A stretch of 64,000 nucleotides of DNA from Tenacibaculum holothuriorum (GCF_002120225.1 NZ_LAPZ01000002.1:428957-492956), one strand, 5' to 3'. Shown: positions 24,991 to 34,119, counted from the stretch's first letter. Made by a program: numbers and translations. Notes: generated by a model not told the origin, from the letters alone.

Positions 24991-27186
24991 ATGACTAGAA
25001 AGAAAAAAATTTACAAAAAGAAAGGAAAGATCATTAAAGATTTAACCCGCAACATTTTTAAAATTCTTAACGAAGACTCCAATAAATCTTACAACTACAA
25101 ACAAATTGCCTCTAGAATGGGAATTTCTGATACTGACGGAAAAACCCAAATTCTAAAAAAATTAGTTGAACTTACAGGAACCAAAAAAGTTATTGAAACC
25201 GATAGAGGTAAATATCAAATTAATGAAGATAGAAATTATCATATTGGTATACTAGATGTTACCTCAAATGGTAATGCTTATTTTATTTGTGACGATTTTG
25301 AAGAAGATATTTTTGTTCATTCTGTGAATTTAAACAAAGGTTTACATGACGATACTGTAAAAGCCTATGTCTACACAAAAAGAAGAAGTAAAAAGTTAGA
25401 AGCCGATGTAGTTGAAGTTATCAATAGAGCAAAACAAGAATTTGTTGGTAGACTACAAATGAGCAAAAACTTTGGTTTTGTATTGCCTAATAGCAATAAG
25501 ATGTATGCTGATATTTTTATAGCTAAAAGTAAGTTAGGAGATGCAGAACACGGAGATATGGTATTGGCTAAAATTACCGATTGGCCCGATAATTCTAAGA
25601 ATCCTTTTGGAAAGATCGTACAAGTCTTAGGAAAACCAGGAGAACACAATACAGAGATTCATTCAATTTTATTAGAATATGGTCTTCCGTATGAATTTCC
25701 TAAAGAAATTGAAGAAGAAGCTTCACAATTACCTATTGAAATTACTGAAGAAGAAATCGCTAAACGTAGAGATATGCGTGCTGATTTAACCTTTACAATA
25801 GATCCTAAAGATGCAAAAGATTTTGATGATGCTTTGTCTTTTACCAAATTAGAAAATGGTAATTACGAAATAGGAATTCATATTGCTGATGTATCTCATT
25901 ACGTACAACCAAAAACTAAGTTAGATGATGAAGCTTATGATAGAGCAACATCGGTTTATTTGGTAGACAGAGTTGTACCTATGTTACCAGAAATGTTAAG
26001 TAACGGAGTATGTTCTTTAAGACCAGAAGAAGAAAAATTAACCTTTTCTGCTGTTTTCGAAATGAACGAAAAAGCTCAGATTATTAACAAATGGTTTGGT
26101 AGAACTGTAACGTATTCAGACAAGCGATTTGCTTATGAAGAAGCACAAGCAATCATAGAAACTAAAAAGAATGTAATTCCAAAAGAAGTTTCATTAACAG
26201 GAGAAAGTTATGAAGTTGCCGAAGACATTGTTGAAGCTACCTTAAAATTAGATGAATTAGCTAAAAAACTTCGTAAGAAACGTATGAGAGCAGGAGCAAT
26301 TTCATTTGATAGAGTTGAAGTAAAATTCAATTTAGATGAAGATGCAAACCCAACAGGAGTATACTTTAAAGAAGCTAAAGACGCTAATAAACTAATTGAA
26401 GAATTTATGTTATTAGCTAACAGAAAGGTAGCTGAGTTTGTAGGTTTATCTGAAGGGAAACCAAGTAAGAATACATTTATTTACAGAGTTCATGACGAAC
26501 CAGATGTAGATAAATTAGCATCGTTACAAAACATTGTTAGTAAATTTGGATATAAAATAAATACTGAAACTCGAGAAAAAACTACTTCAAGTTTAAACAA
26601 ATTACTTTCTGATGTTCATGGTAAAGGAGAAGCTAATATGGTAGAAACATTAGCAATTCGATCGATGAGTAAAGCTGAGTATACAACTCAAAATATTGGT
26701 CACTACGGATTAGCATTCGATTATTATTCACATTTTACATCGCCAATTAGACGTTATCCAGATGTGATGACACATCGTTTACTACAACACTATTTAGATG
26801 GCGGTAAATCGCCTAAAATGGAAGTGTATGAAGAAAAGTGTAAACATTCATCTAAAATGGAAGAATTAGCTTCTAAAGCCGAAAGAGATTCTATTAAGTA
26901 CATGCAAGTAAAATATATGCAAGATCATAAAGATGAAGAGTTTGAAGGTGTTGTATCTGGTGTTACTGAATGGGGAATTTATGTAGAAATTAAAACCAAC
27001 AAGTGCGAAGGAATGGTTCGTATTCGAGATATTAAAGATGATTACTACATTTTTGATGAAAAACAATATGCTGTTGTTGGTCAATCAACCCAAAATATAA
27101 TTCAGTTAGGTGATGAAGTTGTAGTTAAGGTAAAACATACCGATTTAGAACGTAAGCATCTCGATTTTGATTTAATTTCTCATTAA
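24991..27186 (+). CDS. rnr: Ribonuclease R
   Basis: A 731-residue 3'-5' exoribonuclease that degrades structured RNA. The ATG at 24991 gives a lysine-rich start; a TTG five codons earlier is less likely. Order: an N-terminal winged-helix-like region (about 15-70), two cold-shock domains (about 75-230), the RNB catalytic domain (about 260-590) and a C-terminal S1 domain (about 645-728). The active-site block DPKDAKDFDDAL (near 270) carries the metal-binding aspartates, and TSPIRRYPDVMTHRLL is the late RNB signature. Unlike E. coli RNase R there is no long basic C-terminal tail. Confidence 0.95.
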   Translation: MTRKKKIYKKKGKIIKDLTRNIFKILNEDSNKSYNYKQIASRMGISDTDGKTQILKKLVELTGTKKVIETDRGKYQINEDRNYHIGILDVTSNGNAYFICDDFEEDIFVHSVNLNKGLHDDTVKAYVYTKRRSKKLEADVVEVINRAKQEFVGRLQMSKNFGFVLPNSNKMYADIFIAKSKLGDAEHGDMVLAKITDWPDNSKNPFGKIVQVLGKPGEHNTEIHSILLEYGLPYEFPKEIEEEASQLPIEITEEEIAKRRDMRADLTFTIDPKDAKDFDDALSFTKLENGNYEIGIHIADVSHYVQPKTKLDDEAYDRATSVYLVDRVVPMLPEMLSNGVCSLRPEEEKLTFSAVFEMNEKAQIINKWFGRTVTYSDKRFAYEEAQAIIETKKNVIPKEVSLTGESYEVAEDIVEATLKLDELAKKLRKKRMRAGAISFDRVEVKFNLDEDANPTGVYFKEAKDANKLIEEFMLLANRKVAEFVGLSEGKPSKNTFIYRVHDEPDVDKLASLQNIVSKFGYKINTETREKTTSSLNKLLSDVHGKGEANMVETLAIRSMSKAEYTTQNIGHYGLAFDYYSHFTSPIRRYPDVMTHRLLQHYLDGGKSPKMEVYEEKCKHSSKMEELASKAERDSIKYMQVKYMQDHKDEEFEGVVSGVTEWGIYVEIKTNKCEGMVRIRDIKDDYYIFDEKQYAVVGQSTQNIIQLGDEVVVKVKHTDLERKHLDFDLISH

Positions 27187-27280
27187 AAATTAACTAATCT
27201 GCCACAATAAAAAATAAAAAACGTCTTTATAGTAATGGTATAACTATTGTTATAAGTATAACAATGCAAATACAAGTAAC

Positions 27281-27958
27281 ATGAAAAAGTTAGTATTTTT
27301 AAGTTTGTTTTTGATGACTGTATTAGCATCAGCTCAAACAACAATAACAAAGAATTTAGGAGATTTTTCAATATTAAAAGTATACAATGGTATTGATATA
27401 GAACTCGTAAAATCTGACAAACAACAAATAGTTGTTACTGGTGAAAAGTCTGAAAAAGTTAAAATAAAATCAGATGATAACACATTAAAAATATCGTTAC
27501 GTTTTCCTGAAACAACAGCAGAAGGTAAAGTAAAAGCTACTCTTTATTTTAATAAAGAAATAGCAATTATTGATGGTAATGAAGGTGCTACTATAACCGG
27601 TAAAAACTTTGAGCAAAATAAAATTGAAGTAAAAGCTCAAGAAGGGGCTTTTATTAATTTAGTTGTTGATGTTAAGCATTTAAACGTTAAAACGTCATCT
27701 GGTGGAGTTATAAAATTAAGTGGAAATGCTAAGAATCAAAACGTAAAAGCTGATTTAGGTGGTACTTACCACGGATTTAAACTAATGGTTTCAGATGTTT
27801 GTAATGTAAAAGCAGGTTCAGGTTCTAAAGCAGAAGTACAATCTGGTGAAACATTACATGCTAAAGTTTCTTTTGGAGGAAGTATTTTTTACAAAGGAGA
27901 ACCAGAAGTTTTTAAAGATAAAAAAGTAATTGGAGGAGTAATTGAACACCGAAGTTAA
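27281..27958 (+). CDS. Secreted head-GIN domain (DUF2807) protein
   Basis: A 225-residue exported protein: signal peptide MKKLVFLSLFLMTVLASAQ, then a repetitive beta-rich domain (LGDFSILKVYNGIDIELVKS, EGATITGKNF, VKTSSGGVIKLSGNAKNQNVKADLGG). Glycine/serine turns repeat at intervals of about 20 residues, as in the beta-helix-like head GIN domain that is widespread in Bacteroidota and often annotated as an autotransporter adhesin head. The biological role is unknown. It stands alone, 94 bp after rnr, with tatA following. Confidence 0.8.
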   Translation: MKKLVFLSLFLMTVLASAQTTITKNLGDFSILKVYNGIDIELVKSDKQQIVVTGEKSEKVKIKSDDNTLKISLRFPETTAEGKVKATLYFNKEIAIIDGNEGATITGKNFEQNKIEVKAQEGAFINLVVDVKHLNVKTSSGGVIKLSGNAKNQNVKADLGGTYHGFKLMVSDVCNVKAGSGSKAEVQSGETLHAKVSFGGSIFYKGEPEVFKDKKVIGGVIEHRS

Positions 27959-27971
27959 TTTTGTATCTTTG
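27942..27971 (+). promoter_or_regulatory. Promoter of tatA
   Basis: TTG (27942-27944), a 19-nt spacer and TATCTTTG (27964-27971, perfect TAnnTTTG), 20 bp before the tatA ATG. The -33 element lies inside the end of the preceding gene. Confidence 0.65.
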
Positions 27972-27991
27972 TAGCGTAAAATTTTAAGAAA

Positions 27992-28177
27992 ATGATTTCA
28001 AATACACTTTTTTTAGGAATACCTGGAGGTTATCAAGTGGTAATAGTAATTGTAGCCATTTTATTATTATTTGGTGGTAAGAAAATTCCTGAATTAATGC
28101 GTGGTATAGGTTCTGGTATTAAAGAATTTAAAGATGCTACCAAAACTGAAGATGATAAAATAGAAGAAAAAAAATAA
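27992..28177 (+). CDS. tatA: Twin-arginine translocase subunit TatA/TatE
   Basis: A 61-residue protein with the TatA plan: a short N-terminal hydrophobic helix (about 12-30), the hinge FGGKKIPELMRGIGSG, an amphipathic helix and a charged tail (KTEDDKIEEKK). It forms the pore-like part of the Tat pathway, which exports folded proteins across the inner membrane. No tatC is nearby. Own promoter and strong terminator. Confidence 0.95.
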   Translation: MISNTLFLGIPGGYQVVIVIVAILLLFGGKKIPELMRGIGSGIKEFKDATKTEDDKIEEKK

Positions 28178-28214
28178 AAAAACTCTACAATAAATTTATT
28201 GTAGAGTTTTTTTT
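28177..28214. terminator. Terminator after tatA
   Basis: A perfect 16-bp stem (28179-28194 with 28195-28210; the core ACTCTACAATAAA pairs with TTTATTGTAGAGT) is followed by T's. It also lies just after the stop of the converging frame at 28216. Confidence 0.85.
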
Positions 28215-28215
28215 G

Positions 28216-28425
28216 TTATTCACAGCAATATGCTTGGGTAGAAGCACAAGCATGATTTTCCCAAAGACAAGATGTATCAACTCCCCCTATTTTTTGACAC
28301 CGTGCCATAACCCATTCACCTTCTTCTTTTTTTAAATTTTCTGCAGCTAAACTTCTACTACCACCAGTAGCATACATATAATAGGTATTCCAAAACCCAC
28401 ATCCTTTATTTGATATTTTAAAAGT
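28216..28425 (-). pseudogene. Out-of-frame C-terminal segment of the lipoprotein gene
   Basis: This open stretch lies in a different frame from the upstream lipoprotein but in the same direction and without a convincing start codon. It reads GFWNTYYMYATGGSRSLA..., then EEGEWVMARCQKIGG and ends ACASTQAYCCE. Its amino-acid composition is protein-like, whereas the tail of the in-frame lipoprotein is not. Either the gene is disrupted by a one- or two-base indel, or a small separate peptide begins at the internal ATG. No T-run slippery site is evident. Confidence 0.4.
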
Positions 28426-28892
28426 TGTTTACTATTAAATTTTTGTTCATATGGTGTTGTTATTTCTTTCATCGCAAATAATAAAATATTAAAATTTGTA
28501 TTAGTAAATAATTTATTATTATAATTAATGATTCCAGTATACATATCGGAAACTACATAAGGTTTATTGTTAACTATTGATAACTTAAAATAACTATGAT
28601 TTTTTATTGTTAAAAAATTATTACTAAATTGAAATGTGTATTTCGAAAGATCTACACTCTTACCGTTAATAAAAAAGTTTTTTTTAGTATTAAAATTATA
28701 TTCTATTGTATTTGACTCTTTTTTAACAATAACATTAGTTACTCCCATTTTAAAAAAATCATTAGATATATCTGATGTATTTTTCTTAAGTTTTATATGT
28801 TTATTTAATTCTAATTGTTGATCTATTTCATCATTTTGAGTACAAGAAATAATTGTTAATGTTGTAAATAGTGTAATGATTAATTTTTTCAT
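28347..28892 (-). CDS. Lipoprotein of unknown function, possibly frameshifted near its 3' end
   Basis: A 181-residue protein starting MKKLIITLFTTLTIISC, a clear lipoprotein signal with lipobox IISC. The mature part is rich in Asn, Lys and Phe and is not a family I know. The last 18 residues (VGFGIPIICMLLVV...) look unnatural. In a shifted frame the DNA continues from about 28425 to a stop at 28216 and encodes a coding-like stretch: GCGFWNTYYMYATGGSRSLA, then a charged part and a Cys-rich end (four Cys in the last 18 residues). A frameshift or sequencing error near 28400-28425 would join them into a protein of about 225 residues. Its start abuts remains of a LytTR-type regulator. Confidence 0.5.
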   Translation of the reverse strand: MKKLIITLFTTLTIISCTQNDEIDQQLELNKHIKLKKNTSDISNDFFKMGVTNVIVKKESNTIEYNFNTKKNFFINGKSVDLSKYTFQFSNNFLTIKNHSYFKLSIVNNKPYVVSDMYTGIINYNNKLFTNTNFNILLFAMKEITTPYEQKFNSKQLLKYQIKDVGFGIPIICMLLVVVEV

Positions 28893-29310
28893 TTTTATAA
28901 AATAAATTACAAATAAAACAGGAAGTACACCTACTAAGTAAGTATACAAAATATAGGTTAGGTAACTTATATTTTGCATTCTTTTCTTTATATATGTCTG
29001 CACCATACCATAATATGCTACCTACCACAAATAAACTAACAAAGATTAATAACAAATTCTTGCCAATCGTCCATTTATCTTCATTAAAAAAATCTTTAAA
29101 TATTAAAGCAGGAACGAACATCATAAAGAATGCTCCAAAAGAAGTTATTATTCCTACAACTAAGGTATATTCTAAGAGTATGCTTCCAAAGCTTGATAGA
29201 GAAAATGGTTTAAAAACATATAAATAAAGAAAAACAAACAACCCTAAAATTAAACTTGTTTTTAACTTAAATTTAATTGAAGGGTTGAAGTAATATGGTG
29301 TAGTCAGCTA
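28893..29310 (-). pseudogene. Decayed membrane region of a LytTR-type regulator
   Basis: On the minus strand the translation TPYYFNPSIKFKLKTSL, then LFVFLYLYVFKPFSLSSFG and FFNEDKWTIGKNLLLIF matches, from memory, the N-terminal membrane part of flavobacterial LytTR DNA-binding regulators. After about KYKLPNLYF the frame is lost, but the expected last helix (YILYTYLVGVLPVLFVIYF) continues in another frame up to 28893. The LytTR DNA-binding domain is missing: the lipoprotein gene starts exactly there. A stop precedes the 5' end and no good start is present. The best reading is a gene broken by a frameshift and a 3' replacement. Confidence 0.45.
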
Positions 29311-29340
29311 ATTTATTAACTGCTTCATATAACCAATATT

Positions 29341-29658
29341 TTACAATTTAACTGCTGTACCCGATGCGGTTACCATGAGCATTCCACCATTAGGTCCAAC
29401 AGTTTCATAATCTAAATCAATAGCTATAATAGCATCTGCACCCATTTGTTGAGCTCTGTATTGCATTTCTTTCATAGCACTATCTTTAGCTTCTCTCAGT
29501 ACTTTCTCATAAGAACCAGACCTACCTCCTACAATATCTCTAATTCCTGCAAAAAAATCTTTTATAAAGTTTGCACCAATAATGGTTTCACCAGTAACAA
29601 TTCCTAAATATTCTCGTACTGGTTTACCTTCAAGTGAGTTTGTTGTTGATACTATCAT
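29341..29658 (-). CDS. YbjQ family (UPF0145) protein
   Basis: A 105-residue protein of the YbjQ/UPF0145 group, which forms pentamers and is sometimes called a heavy-metal-binding domain. The blocks [50 protein letters not shown] and [17 protein letters not shown] follow the family. Function unknown. The ATG directly follows the stop codon of the SPFH gene, so the two are co-translated; YbjQ-like proteins often occur with membrane or SPFH proteins. Confidence 0.85.
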   Translation of the reverse strand: MIVSTTNSLEGKPVREYLGIVTGETIIGANFIKDFFAGIRDIVGGRSGSYEKVLREAKDSAMKEMQYRAQQMGADAIIAIDLDYETVGPNGGMLMVTASGTAVKL

Positions 29659-30588
29659 TTATATATCTTTATTTTTCTTATTTTCTTTAGCCTTTTTCAT
29701 TGCTTCGCCAATTTGATTACTAGCAGCAAAACTTGCTACCATATCGTTTAGCATTTGGCTTCCTGCTTGTGGTGAATTTGGTAATAAAATTAAATTACTA
29801 TTAGTATCTGCACCTATAGATTGTAATGTGTCGTAATGTTGTGTAACAACTATTAAAGCAGATGCTTCTTGTGAGTTAATTCCTACTTTATTTAATACTT
29901 CTACCGATTCTTCTAAACCACGAGCAATTTCACGTCGTTGATCAGCAATACCTTGTCCTTGTAAACGCTTACTTTCTGCCTCGGCTTTTGCTTTTTCTAC
30001 TATTAAAATACGTTGTGCATCTCCTTCGTACTGAGCTGCTACTTTTTCACGTTCAGCAGCATTAATACGGTTCATTGCTTCTTTTACTTGAGAATCTGGA
30101 TCAATATCTGTAACTAAAGTTTTAATAATATCATAACCATAAGTCATCATAGCTTCGTTTAATTCAGATTTTACAGCAATGGCTATATCATCTTTCTTTA
30201 CAAAAACGTCATCTAAACGCATTTTAGGAACTTCTGCACGAACTACATCGAAAACATACGAAGTAATTTGATCGTGCGGATAATCTAGCTTATAAAAGGC
30301 TTCATATACTTTATCTTTAATCACTTTATATTGTACAGAAACTTTTAATTTCACAAATACATCGTCTAAAGTTTTTGTCTCTACAATAACATCTAATTGT
30401 TGAATTTTTAAACTTAATTTACCAGCAATTCTATCTACTAATGGAATTTTTAAATGTAAACCAGATTGTCTTATACTATGAAACTTACCAAATCGTTCAA
30501 TTATACCAGCAGTTTGCTGTTTAATGATGAAAAATGAGGACAATAATAGTATGAGTCCAAAAAATAATAAAGGTGCTAAAAAGAACAT
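29659..30588 (-). CDS. SPFH/Band 7 membrane protein (stomatin/QmcA-like)
   Basis: A 309-residue protein with one N-terminal membrane helix (about 3-22). The SPFH domain follows (VDRIAGKLSLKIQQLDVIVETKTLDDVFVKL...), then a long coiled coil (AMNRINAAEREKVAAQYEGD, KAEAESKRLQGQG) and a C-terminal helix with the NSPQAGSQM segment. Such proteins make large ring-shaped assemblies on the membrane and bind proteases such as FtsH. Family membership is firm; the partner here is not known. It is the first gene of the pair with ybjQ. Confidence 0.9.
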   Translation of the reverse strand: MFFLAPLLFFGLILLLSSFFIIKQQTAGIIERFGKFHSIRQSGLHLKIPLVDRIAGKLSLKIQQLDVIVETKTLDDVFVKLKVSVQYKVIKDKVYEAFYKLDYPHDQITSYVFDVVRAEVPKMRLDDVFVKKDDIAIAVKSELNEAMMTYGYDIIKTLVTDIDPDSQVKEAMNRINAAEREKVAAQYEGDAQRILIVEKAKAEAESKRLQGQGIADQRREIARGLEESVEVLNKVGINSQEASALIVVTQHYDTLQSIGADTNSNLILLPNSPQAGSQMLNDMVASFAASNQIGEAMKKAKENKKNKDI

Positions 30589-30662
30589 AATTTTTAGTTT
30601 TAATAGTTAATTTATAAATATAATGAAAAGTAGCATTTACTATATGACGCAAAAAAATGGTT

Positions 30663-30690
30663 TTGTTACAATTTTATAAAGTTATATTTG
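30663..30690 (+). promoter_or_regulatory. Promoter of the DoxX-like gene
   Basis: TTG (30663-30665), a 17-nt spacer and TATATTTG (30683-30690), a perfect match to the Bacteroidota consensus; 16 bp before the start codon. Confidence 0.7.
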
Positions 30691-30706
30691 CCTAAAATCA
30701 ATTATT

Positions 30707-31105
30707 ATGGAACTTATACAAGCTCATATCACAGAAATTTTAGTGTTACTTTTTCTAACGGTTACTTTTTTACAATCGGGTATTGATAAGGTAACAGATT
30801 GGAAAGGTAATGTATCTTTTATTAAAGAACATTTTAAAAATTCACCATTAAAAAATAGTGTTGCACTTTTGTTGGCTGTAATTTTAGTTTTAGAATTATT
30901 AGCAGGTGCTTTTATGTTCGTCGGAATTTTTCAATTAGCAACTGTTGGATCTAATTCTATGGCATTGTTAGGAGTTGAACTTTCAGCTTTGTGTTTAATC
31001 TTTTTATTAATTGGTCAACGATTAGCAAAAGATTATGCAGGTGCTATGACATTAGCAGTTTATTTTATAATTGCAATTTTTGGTGTGTTTTTATTAAATA
31101 AATAA
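30707..31105 (+). CDS. DoxX-like family membrane protein
   Basis: A 132-residue protein with four hydrophobic helices (about 10-27, 52-75, 82-102 and 110-129). The segment FLQSGIDKVTDWKGNVSFIKEHF after the first helix is the usual DoxX-like pattern (S.G..K), and the spacing fits the family. DoxX-like proteins are poorly defined; some are linked to redox reactions at the membrane. Single gene with its own promoter and terminator. Confidence 0.75.
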   Translation: MELIQAHITEILVLLFLTVTFLQSGIDKVTDWKGNVSFIKEHFKNSPLKNSVALLLAVILVLELLAGAFMFVGIFQLATVGSNSMALLGVELSALCLIFLLIGQRLAKDYAGAMTLAVYFIIAIFGVFLLNK

Positions 31106-31146
31106 AATTTATATTAAAATTTAATTATAATAGATTTTAGTAATTT

Positions 31147-31181
31147 AAAACCTCTTAAAAACATCGTTTTTAAGAGGTTTT
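31147..31181. terminator. Terminator after the DoxX-like gene
   Basis: 16-bp stem AAAACCTCTTAAAAAC (31147-31162) with its exact complement (31166-31181), 3-nt loop and flanking A/T runs. It may also serve the converging methyltransferase gene, whose stop is at 31250. Confidence 0.85.
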
Positions 31182-31249
31182 ATTATTTTTATAAGGTATT
31201 TCTATATCTAATATTGCAAAAACGTTTTAAAACTAATTAAAATAAGAAT

Positions 31250-32113
31250 TTACTTATTTTTTAGTATATAAATATGAGAAGAATATTCTTTTGTTTTTAT
31301 TGCTTTTAAATTTGATTGTAATCCGATAAAGAATGCTTTAAAAGGATTTGATTTTCCTGTTTTATACTTTTCGCTTAAAAGAGAAACATAAAAAGAATCA
31401 AAGTACATAGGAAGTGTTTTTTCAACTTTTAAGTTTACTTGATTAAATAAAAGTTGAATTGATGTTTTTGAAAAATGCCAAAGGTGTCTTGGTACATCAT
31501 AAGCAGCCCAAAAGTTTTTATAGTACTTTGCATCGTAACTTTTATAATTAGGTACTGCAATTATTAAGACACCGTTTTCTTTTAAGAAGTTTTTTAATTT
31601 GTAAATGTATTCATTTAAATTTGGTACATGTTCTAATACGTGCCAAAGAGTAATGATATCAAATTTTTTATTTTCTAGATCATTAATAGTTTCTTTTAAA
31701 TGAATATCTTTTTTGAAAGCAATTTCTCTTGCAGATTTAGATGGTTCTACTCCTACTACACTCCATTTATTATTTTTACAAACTTTTAAAAATTCACCAG
31801 TACCAGCACCAATATCTAAAATGTCTTTTTCGTTAGTATTGAATGAATTTATAAGTTTGAGTTTTTTGTTAAGTGTATATTTTTTTACAATTTGATATAT
31901 TTTATCAAATAATGATTTGTTACTATCTGTATGAGAAATATACGAATCACTTTCGTAATAATCTTTTAAATTAGTTGGTACTGGAGAAGTAACTAACATT
32001 TCGTATTTTGAATTGTACATTACTTCATAACTCTCATTAGATACTACATGATCTATACAATTCAATAAAGGATTTAGATCCTTATAATACTCACTATCTT
32101 TATTCAAATTCAT
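31250..32113 (-). CDS. Class I SAM-dependent methyltransferase
   Basis: A 287-residue methyltransferase. Motif I ILDIGAGTGEFLKVC (about 99-113) binds S-adenosylmethionine, VVGVEPSKSAREIA supplies the acidic residue of strand 2, and FDIITLWHVLEHVPN is the post-II region typical of UbiG-like and sugar- or lipid-directed enzymes. The N-terminal part (CIDHVVSNESYEVM) resembles the Cys/His start of polysaccharide-linked methyltransferases but has few cysteines. Substrate unknown. A parS-like palindrome lies 13-28 bp before its start. Confidence 0.85.
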   Translation of the reverse strand: MNLNKDSEYYKDLNPLLNCIDHVVSNESYEVMYNSKYEMLVTSPVPTNLKDYYESDSYISHTDSNKSLFDKIYQIVKKYTLNKKLKLINSFNTNEKDILDIGAGTGEFLKVCKNNKWSVVGVEPSKSAREIAFKKDIHLKETINDLENKKFDIITLWHVLEHVPNLNEYIYKLKNFLKENGVLIIAVPNYKSYDAKYYKNFWAAYDVPRHLWHFSKTSIQLLFNQVNLKVEKTLPMYFDSFYVSLLSEKYKTGKSNPFKAFFIGLQSNLKAIKTKEYSSHIYILKNK

Positions 32114-32125
32114 CTTTTTAAAAAT

Positions 32126-32141
32126 TGTTCCTCGTGGAACA
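32126..32141. promoter_or_regulatory. parS-like palindrome 1
   Basis: TGTTCCTCGTGGAACA matches 15 of 16 bases of the parS form TGTTCCACGTGGAACA bound by chromosomal ParB in some bacteria. It is embedded in longer arms (AATTGTTCC / GGAACAATT). Confidence 0.55.
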
Positions 32142-32170
32142 ATTAAATTTTATGAGCGCAATATTACGTA

Positions 32171-32204
32171 AAAAATAAAAACGTTCCACATGGAACGTTT
32201 TTAT
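32171..32204 (-). terminator. Terminator of mnmG with a parS-like core
   Basis: Perfect 15-bp stem AAATAAAAACGTTCC (32171-32185) with its complement (32190-32204) and loop ACAT. The core CGTTCCACATGGAACG (32180-32195) matches parS at 13 of 16 positions, so the hairpin may have two roles or only resemble parS. Confidence 0.75.
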
Positions 32205-32229
32205 TTTTATTTGAGTTATTAAGATTTCT

Positions 32230-34107
32230 TTATCTACCCATGTAAACAAGTAGTACAGAAATATCACTCGGAGATACACCACTTATTCTACTTGCTTGTG
32301 AAATACTCGTAGGTTGAATTTTTGATAATTTTTCTCTAGCTTCATATGATAATGATTTTACTTTAGAATAATCAAATGAAGATGGAATAGGAACGTTTTC
32401 TAATCTGTTTAATTTATCAGCATTTGCTTTTTCCTTTTCGATATATCCAGAATATTTTAAATGGATTTCTACTTGTTCAATTATTTCTTGATCGATGTTG
32501 TTTTCTTGAATGTAATTTTCAAGTCTTTCGATATTTCTGAAATCATTAAATACCAATTGTGGTCTTGCTGCTATCTTAATTAATTTCATTGATTGATTAA
32601 TTACTGCAAGATTTTTACTTTCTAATATAGGATTTATTTCCTCTTTTTTAACGCTTAGCTTTTCTAAAAACTCAATTAGATTTTGAGTTTTTTCTTTTTT
32701 GTTTAAAACTCTATCTAAACGATCTTGTTTGGCTAAACCTATTTTAAATGATTTTTCAGTTAAACGAATATCAGCATTATCTTGTCTTAAAAGAGTTCTG
32801 TATTCTGCACGTGAAGTAAACATTCTGTATGGTTCTTCTGTTCCTTTTGTGATAAGATCATCTATTAAAACGCCTATATAAGCTTCGCTTCTTTTTAGAA
32901 TAAATGGTTCTCTTTCTTGGGTTTTTAAAGCTGCATTTACACCAGCTATTAATCCTTGAGCAGCTGCTTCTTCATAGCCTGTAGTTCCGTTTATTTGACC
33001 AGCAAAAAATAAGTTCTCAATCAACTTAGTTTCTAAGTTGTGTTTTAATTGTGTTGGTGGAAAATAATCGTATTCGATAGCGTAGCCATATCTAAAGAAT
33101 TTTACATTTTCAAAACCAGGAATAGAACGAATAGCTTTGTCTTGAATATCTTCTGGTAATGATGTTGAGAATCCGTTTACATAAATTTCAACAGTATTCC
33201 ATCCTTCTGGTTCTACAAAAACCTGATGTCTTTCTTTCTCTGCGAAACGATTGATTTTATCTTCTACGGAAGGACAATATCGTGGTCCTGTAGATTTAAT
33301 TCTACCATTAAACATTGGTGAACGATCAAAACCTTCACGAAGTAAATCATGTACTTCAGGATTGGTATATGTTAAGTAACAAGAACGTTGTTTGGTTAAT
33401 GATTTTGTTACTGGCATATAAGAGAACTTTTCTGGATTATCATCACCAGGTTGTTCTGTCATTTTAGAATAATCTAAAGAACGACCATCTACACGAGGAG
33501 GTGTACCTGTTTTCATTCTTCCTGATTCAAAACCTTTTTCAACTAAGTCTTCTGTAATTCCTGTTGAAGCTCCTTCTCCTGCTCTACCACCACCAAAAGT
33601 TTTTTCACCAATATGGATTAATCCATTTAAGAAAGTACCTGCAGTTACGATTACAGTTCTTGCTTTAATTTCTAATCCTAAAGCTGTTTTTACTCCTACT
33701 ATTTTAGTATCATCGAATATTAATCCATTTACAGAATCCTGATAAAAATCTAAATTATCAGTTTGTTCTAACATGGTTCTCCAACACTCTGCAAATTGCA
33801 TTCTGTCTGATTGTGCTCTCGGACTCCACATAGCTGGTCCTTTAGATTTATTTAACATCTTAAACTGAATAGCTGTTTTGTCAGTCACTATTCCGCTATA
33901 ACCTCCTAAAGCATCAATTTCGCGAACTATTTGTCCTTTGGCAATTCCTCCCATTGCAGGATTACAGCTCATCTGAGCTATGTTTTGCAAGTTCATTGTA
34001 ATTAACAATGTATGTACTCCCATATTGGCACTTGCAGCAGCAGCTTCACTACCAGCGTGCCCTCCTCCTACTACAATAACATCGTAAATGGTATTATATA
34101 AACTCAT
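32230..34107 (-). CDS. mnmG: tRNA uridine-5-carboxymethylaminomethyl modification enzyme MnmG (GidA)
   Basis: A 625-residue flavoprotein which with MnmE modifies the wobble uridine of several tRNAs. VIVVGGGHAGSEAAAA (about 11-26) is the FAD-binding fold. CNPAMGGIAKGQIVREIDALGG, TPPRVDGRSLDYS and GYEEAAAQGLIAG are family blocks, and the C-terminal ISGVSPSDISVLLVYMGR is the MnmE/tRNA-binding end. Last gene of the run DUF4175, unknown, ybeY, mnmG, 36 bp after ybeY. Palindromes of parS type flank it on both sides; mnmG is also origin-proximal in many other bacteria. Confidence 0.97.
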   Translation of the reverse strand: MSLYNTIYDVIVVGGGHAGSEAAAASANMGVHTLLITMNLQNIAQMSCNPAMGGIAKGQIVREIDALGGYSGIVTDKTAIQFKMLNKSKGPAMWSPRAQSDRMQFAECWRTMLEQTDNLDFYQDSVNGLIFDDTKIVGVKTALGLEIKARTVIVTAGTFLNGLIHIGEKTFGGGRAGEGASTGITEDLVEKGFESGRMKTGTPPRVDGRSLDYSKMTEQPGDDNPEKFSYMPVTKSLTKQRSCYLTYTNPEVHDLLREGFDRSPMFNGRIKSTGPRYCPSVEDKINRFAEKERHQVFVEPEGWNTVEIYVNGFSTSLPEDIQDKAIRSIPGFENVKFFRYGYAIEYDYFPPTQLKHNLETKLIENLFFAGQINGTTGYEEAAAQGLIAGVNAALKTQEREPFILKRSEAYIGVLIDDLITKGTEEPYRMFTSRAEYRTLLRQDNADIRLTEKSFKIGLAKQDRLDRVLNKKEKTQNLIEFLEKLSVKKEEINPILESKNLAVINQSMKLIKIAARPQLVFNDFRNIERLENYIQENNIDQEIIEQVEIHLKYSGYIEKEKANADKLNRLENVPIPSSFDYSKVKSLSYEAREKLSKIQPTSISQASRISGVSPSDISVLLVYMGR

Positions 34108-34119
34108 TTTTTGTATATC

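Noticed and set aside
28994..29227. 77-codon plus-strand frame
   Set aside because: It lies antisense to the recognisable membrane segment of a LytTR-type regulator.
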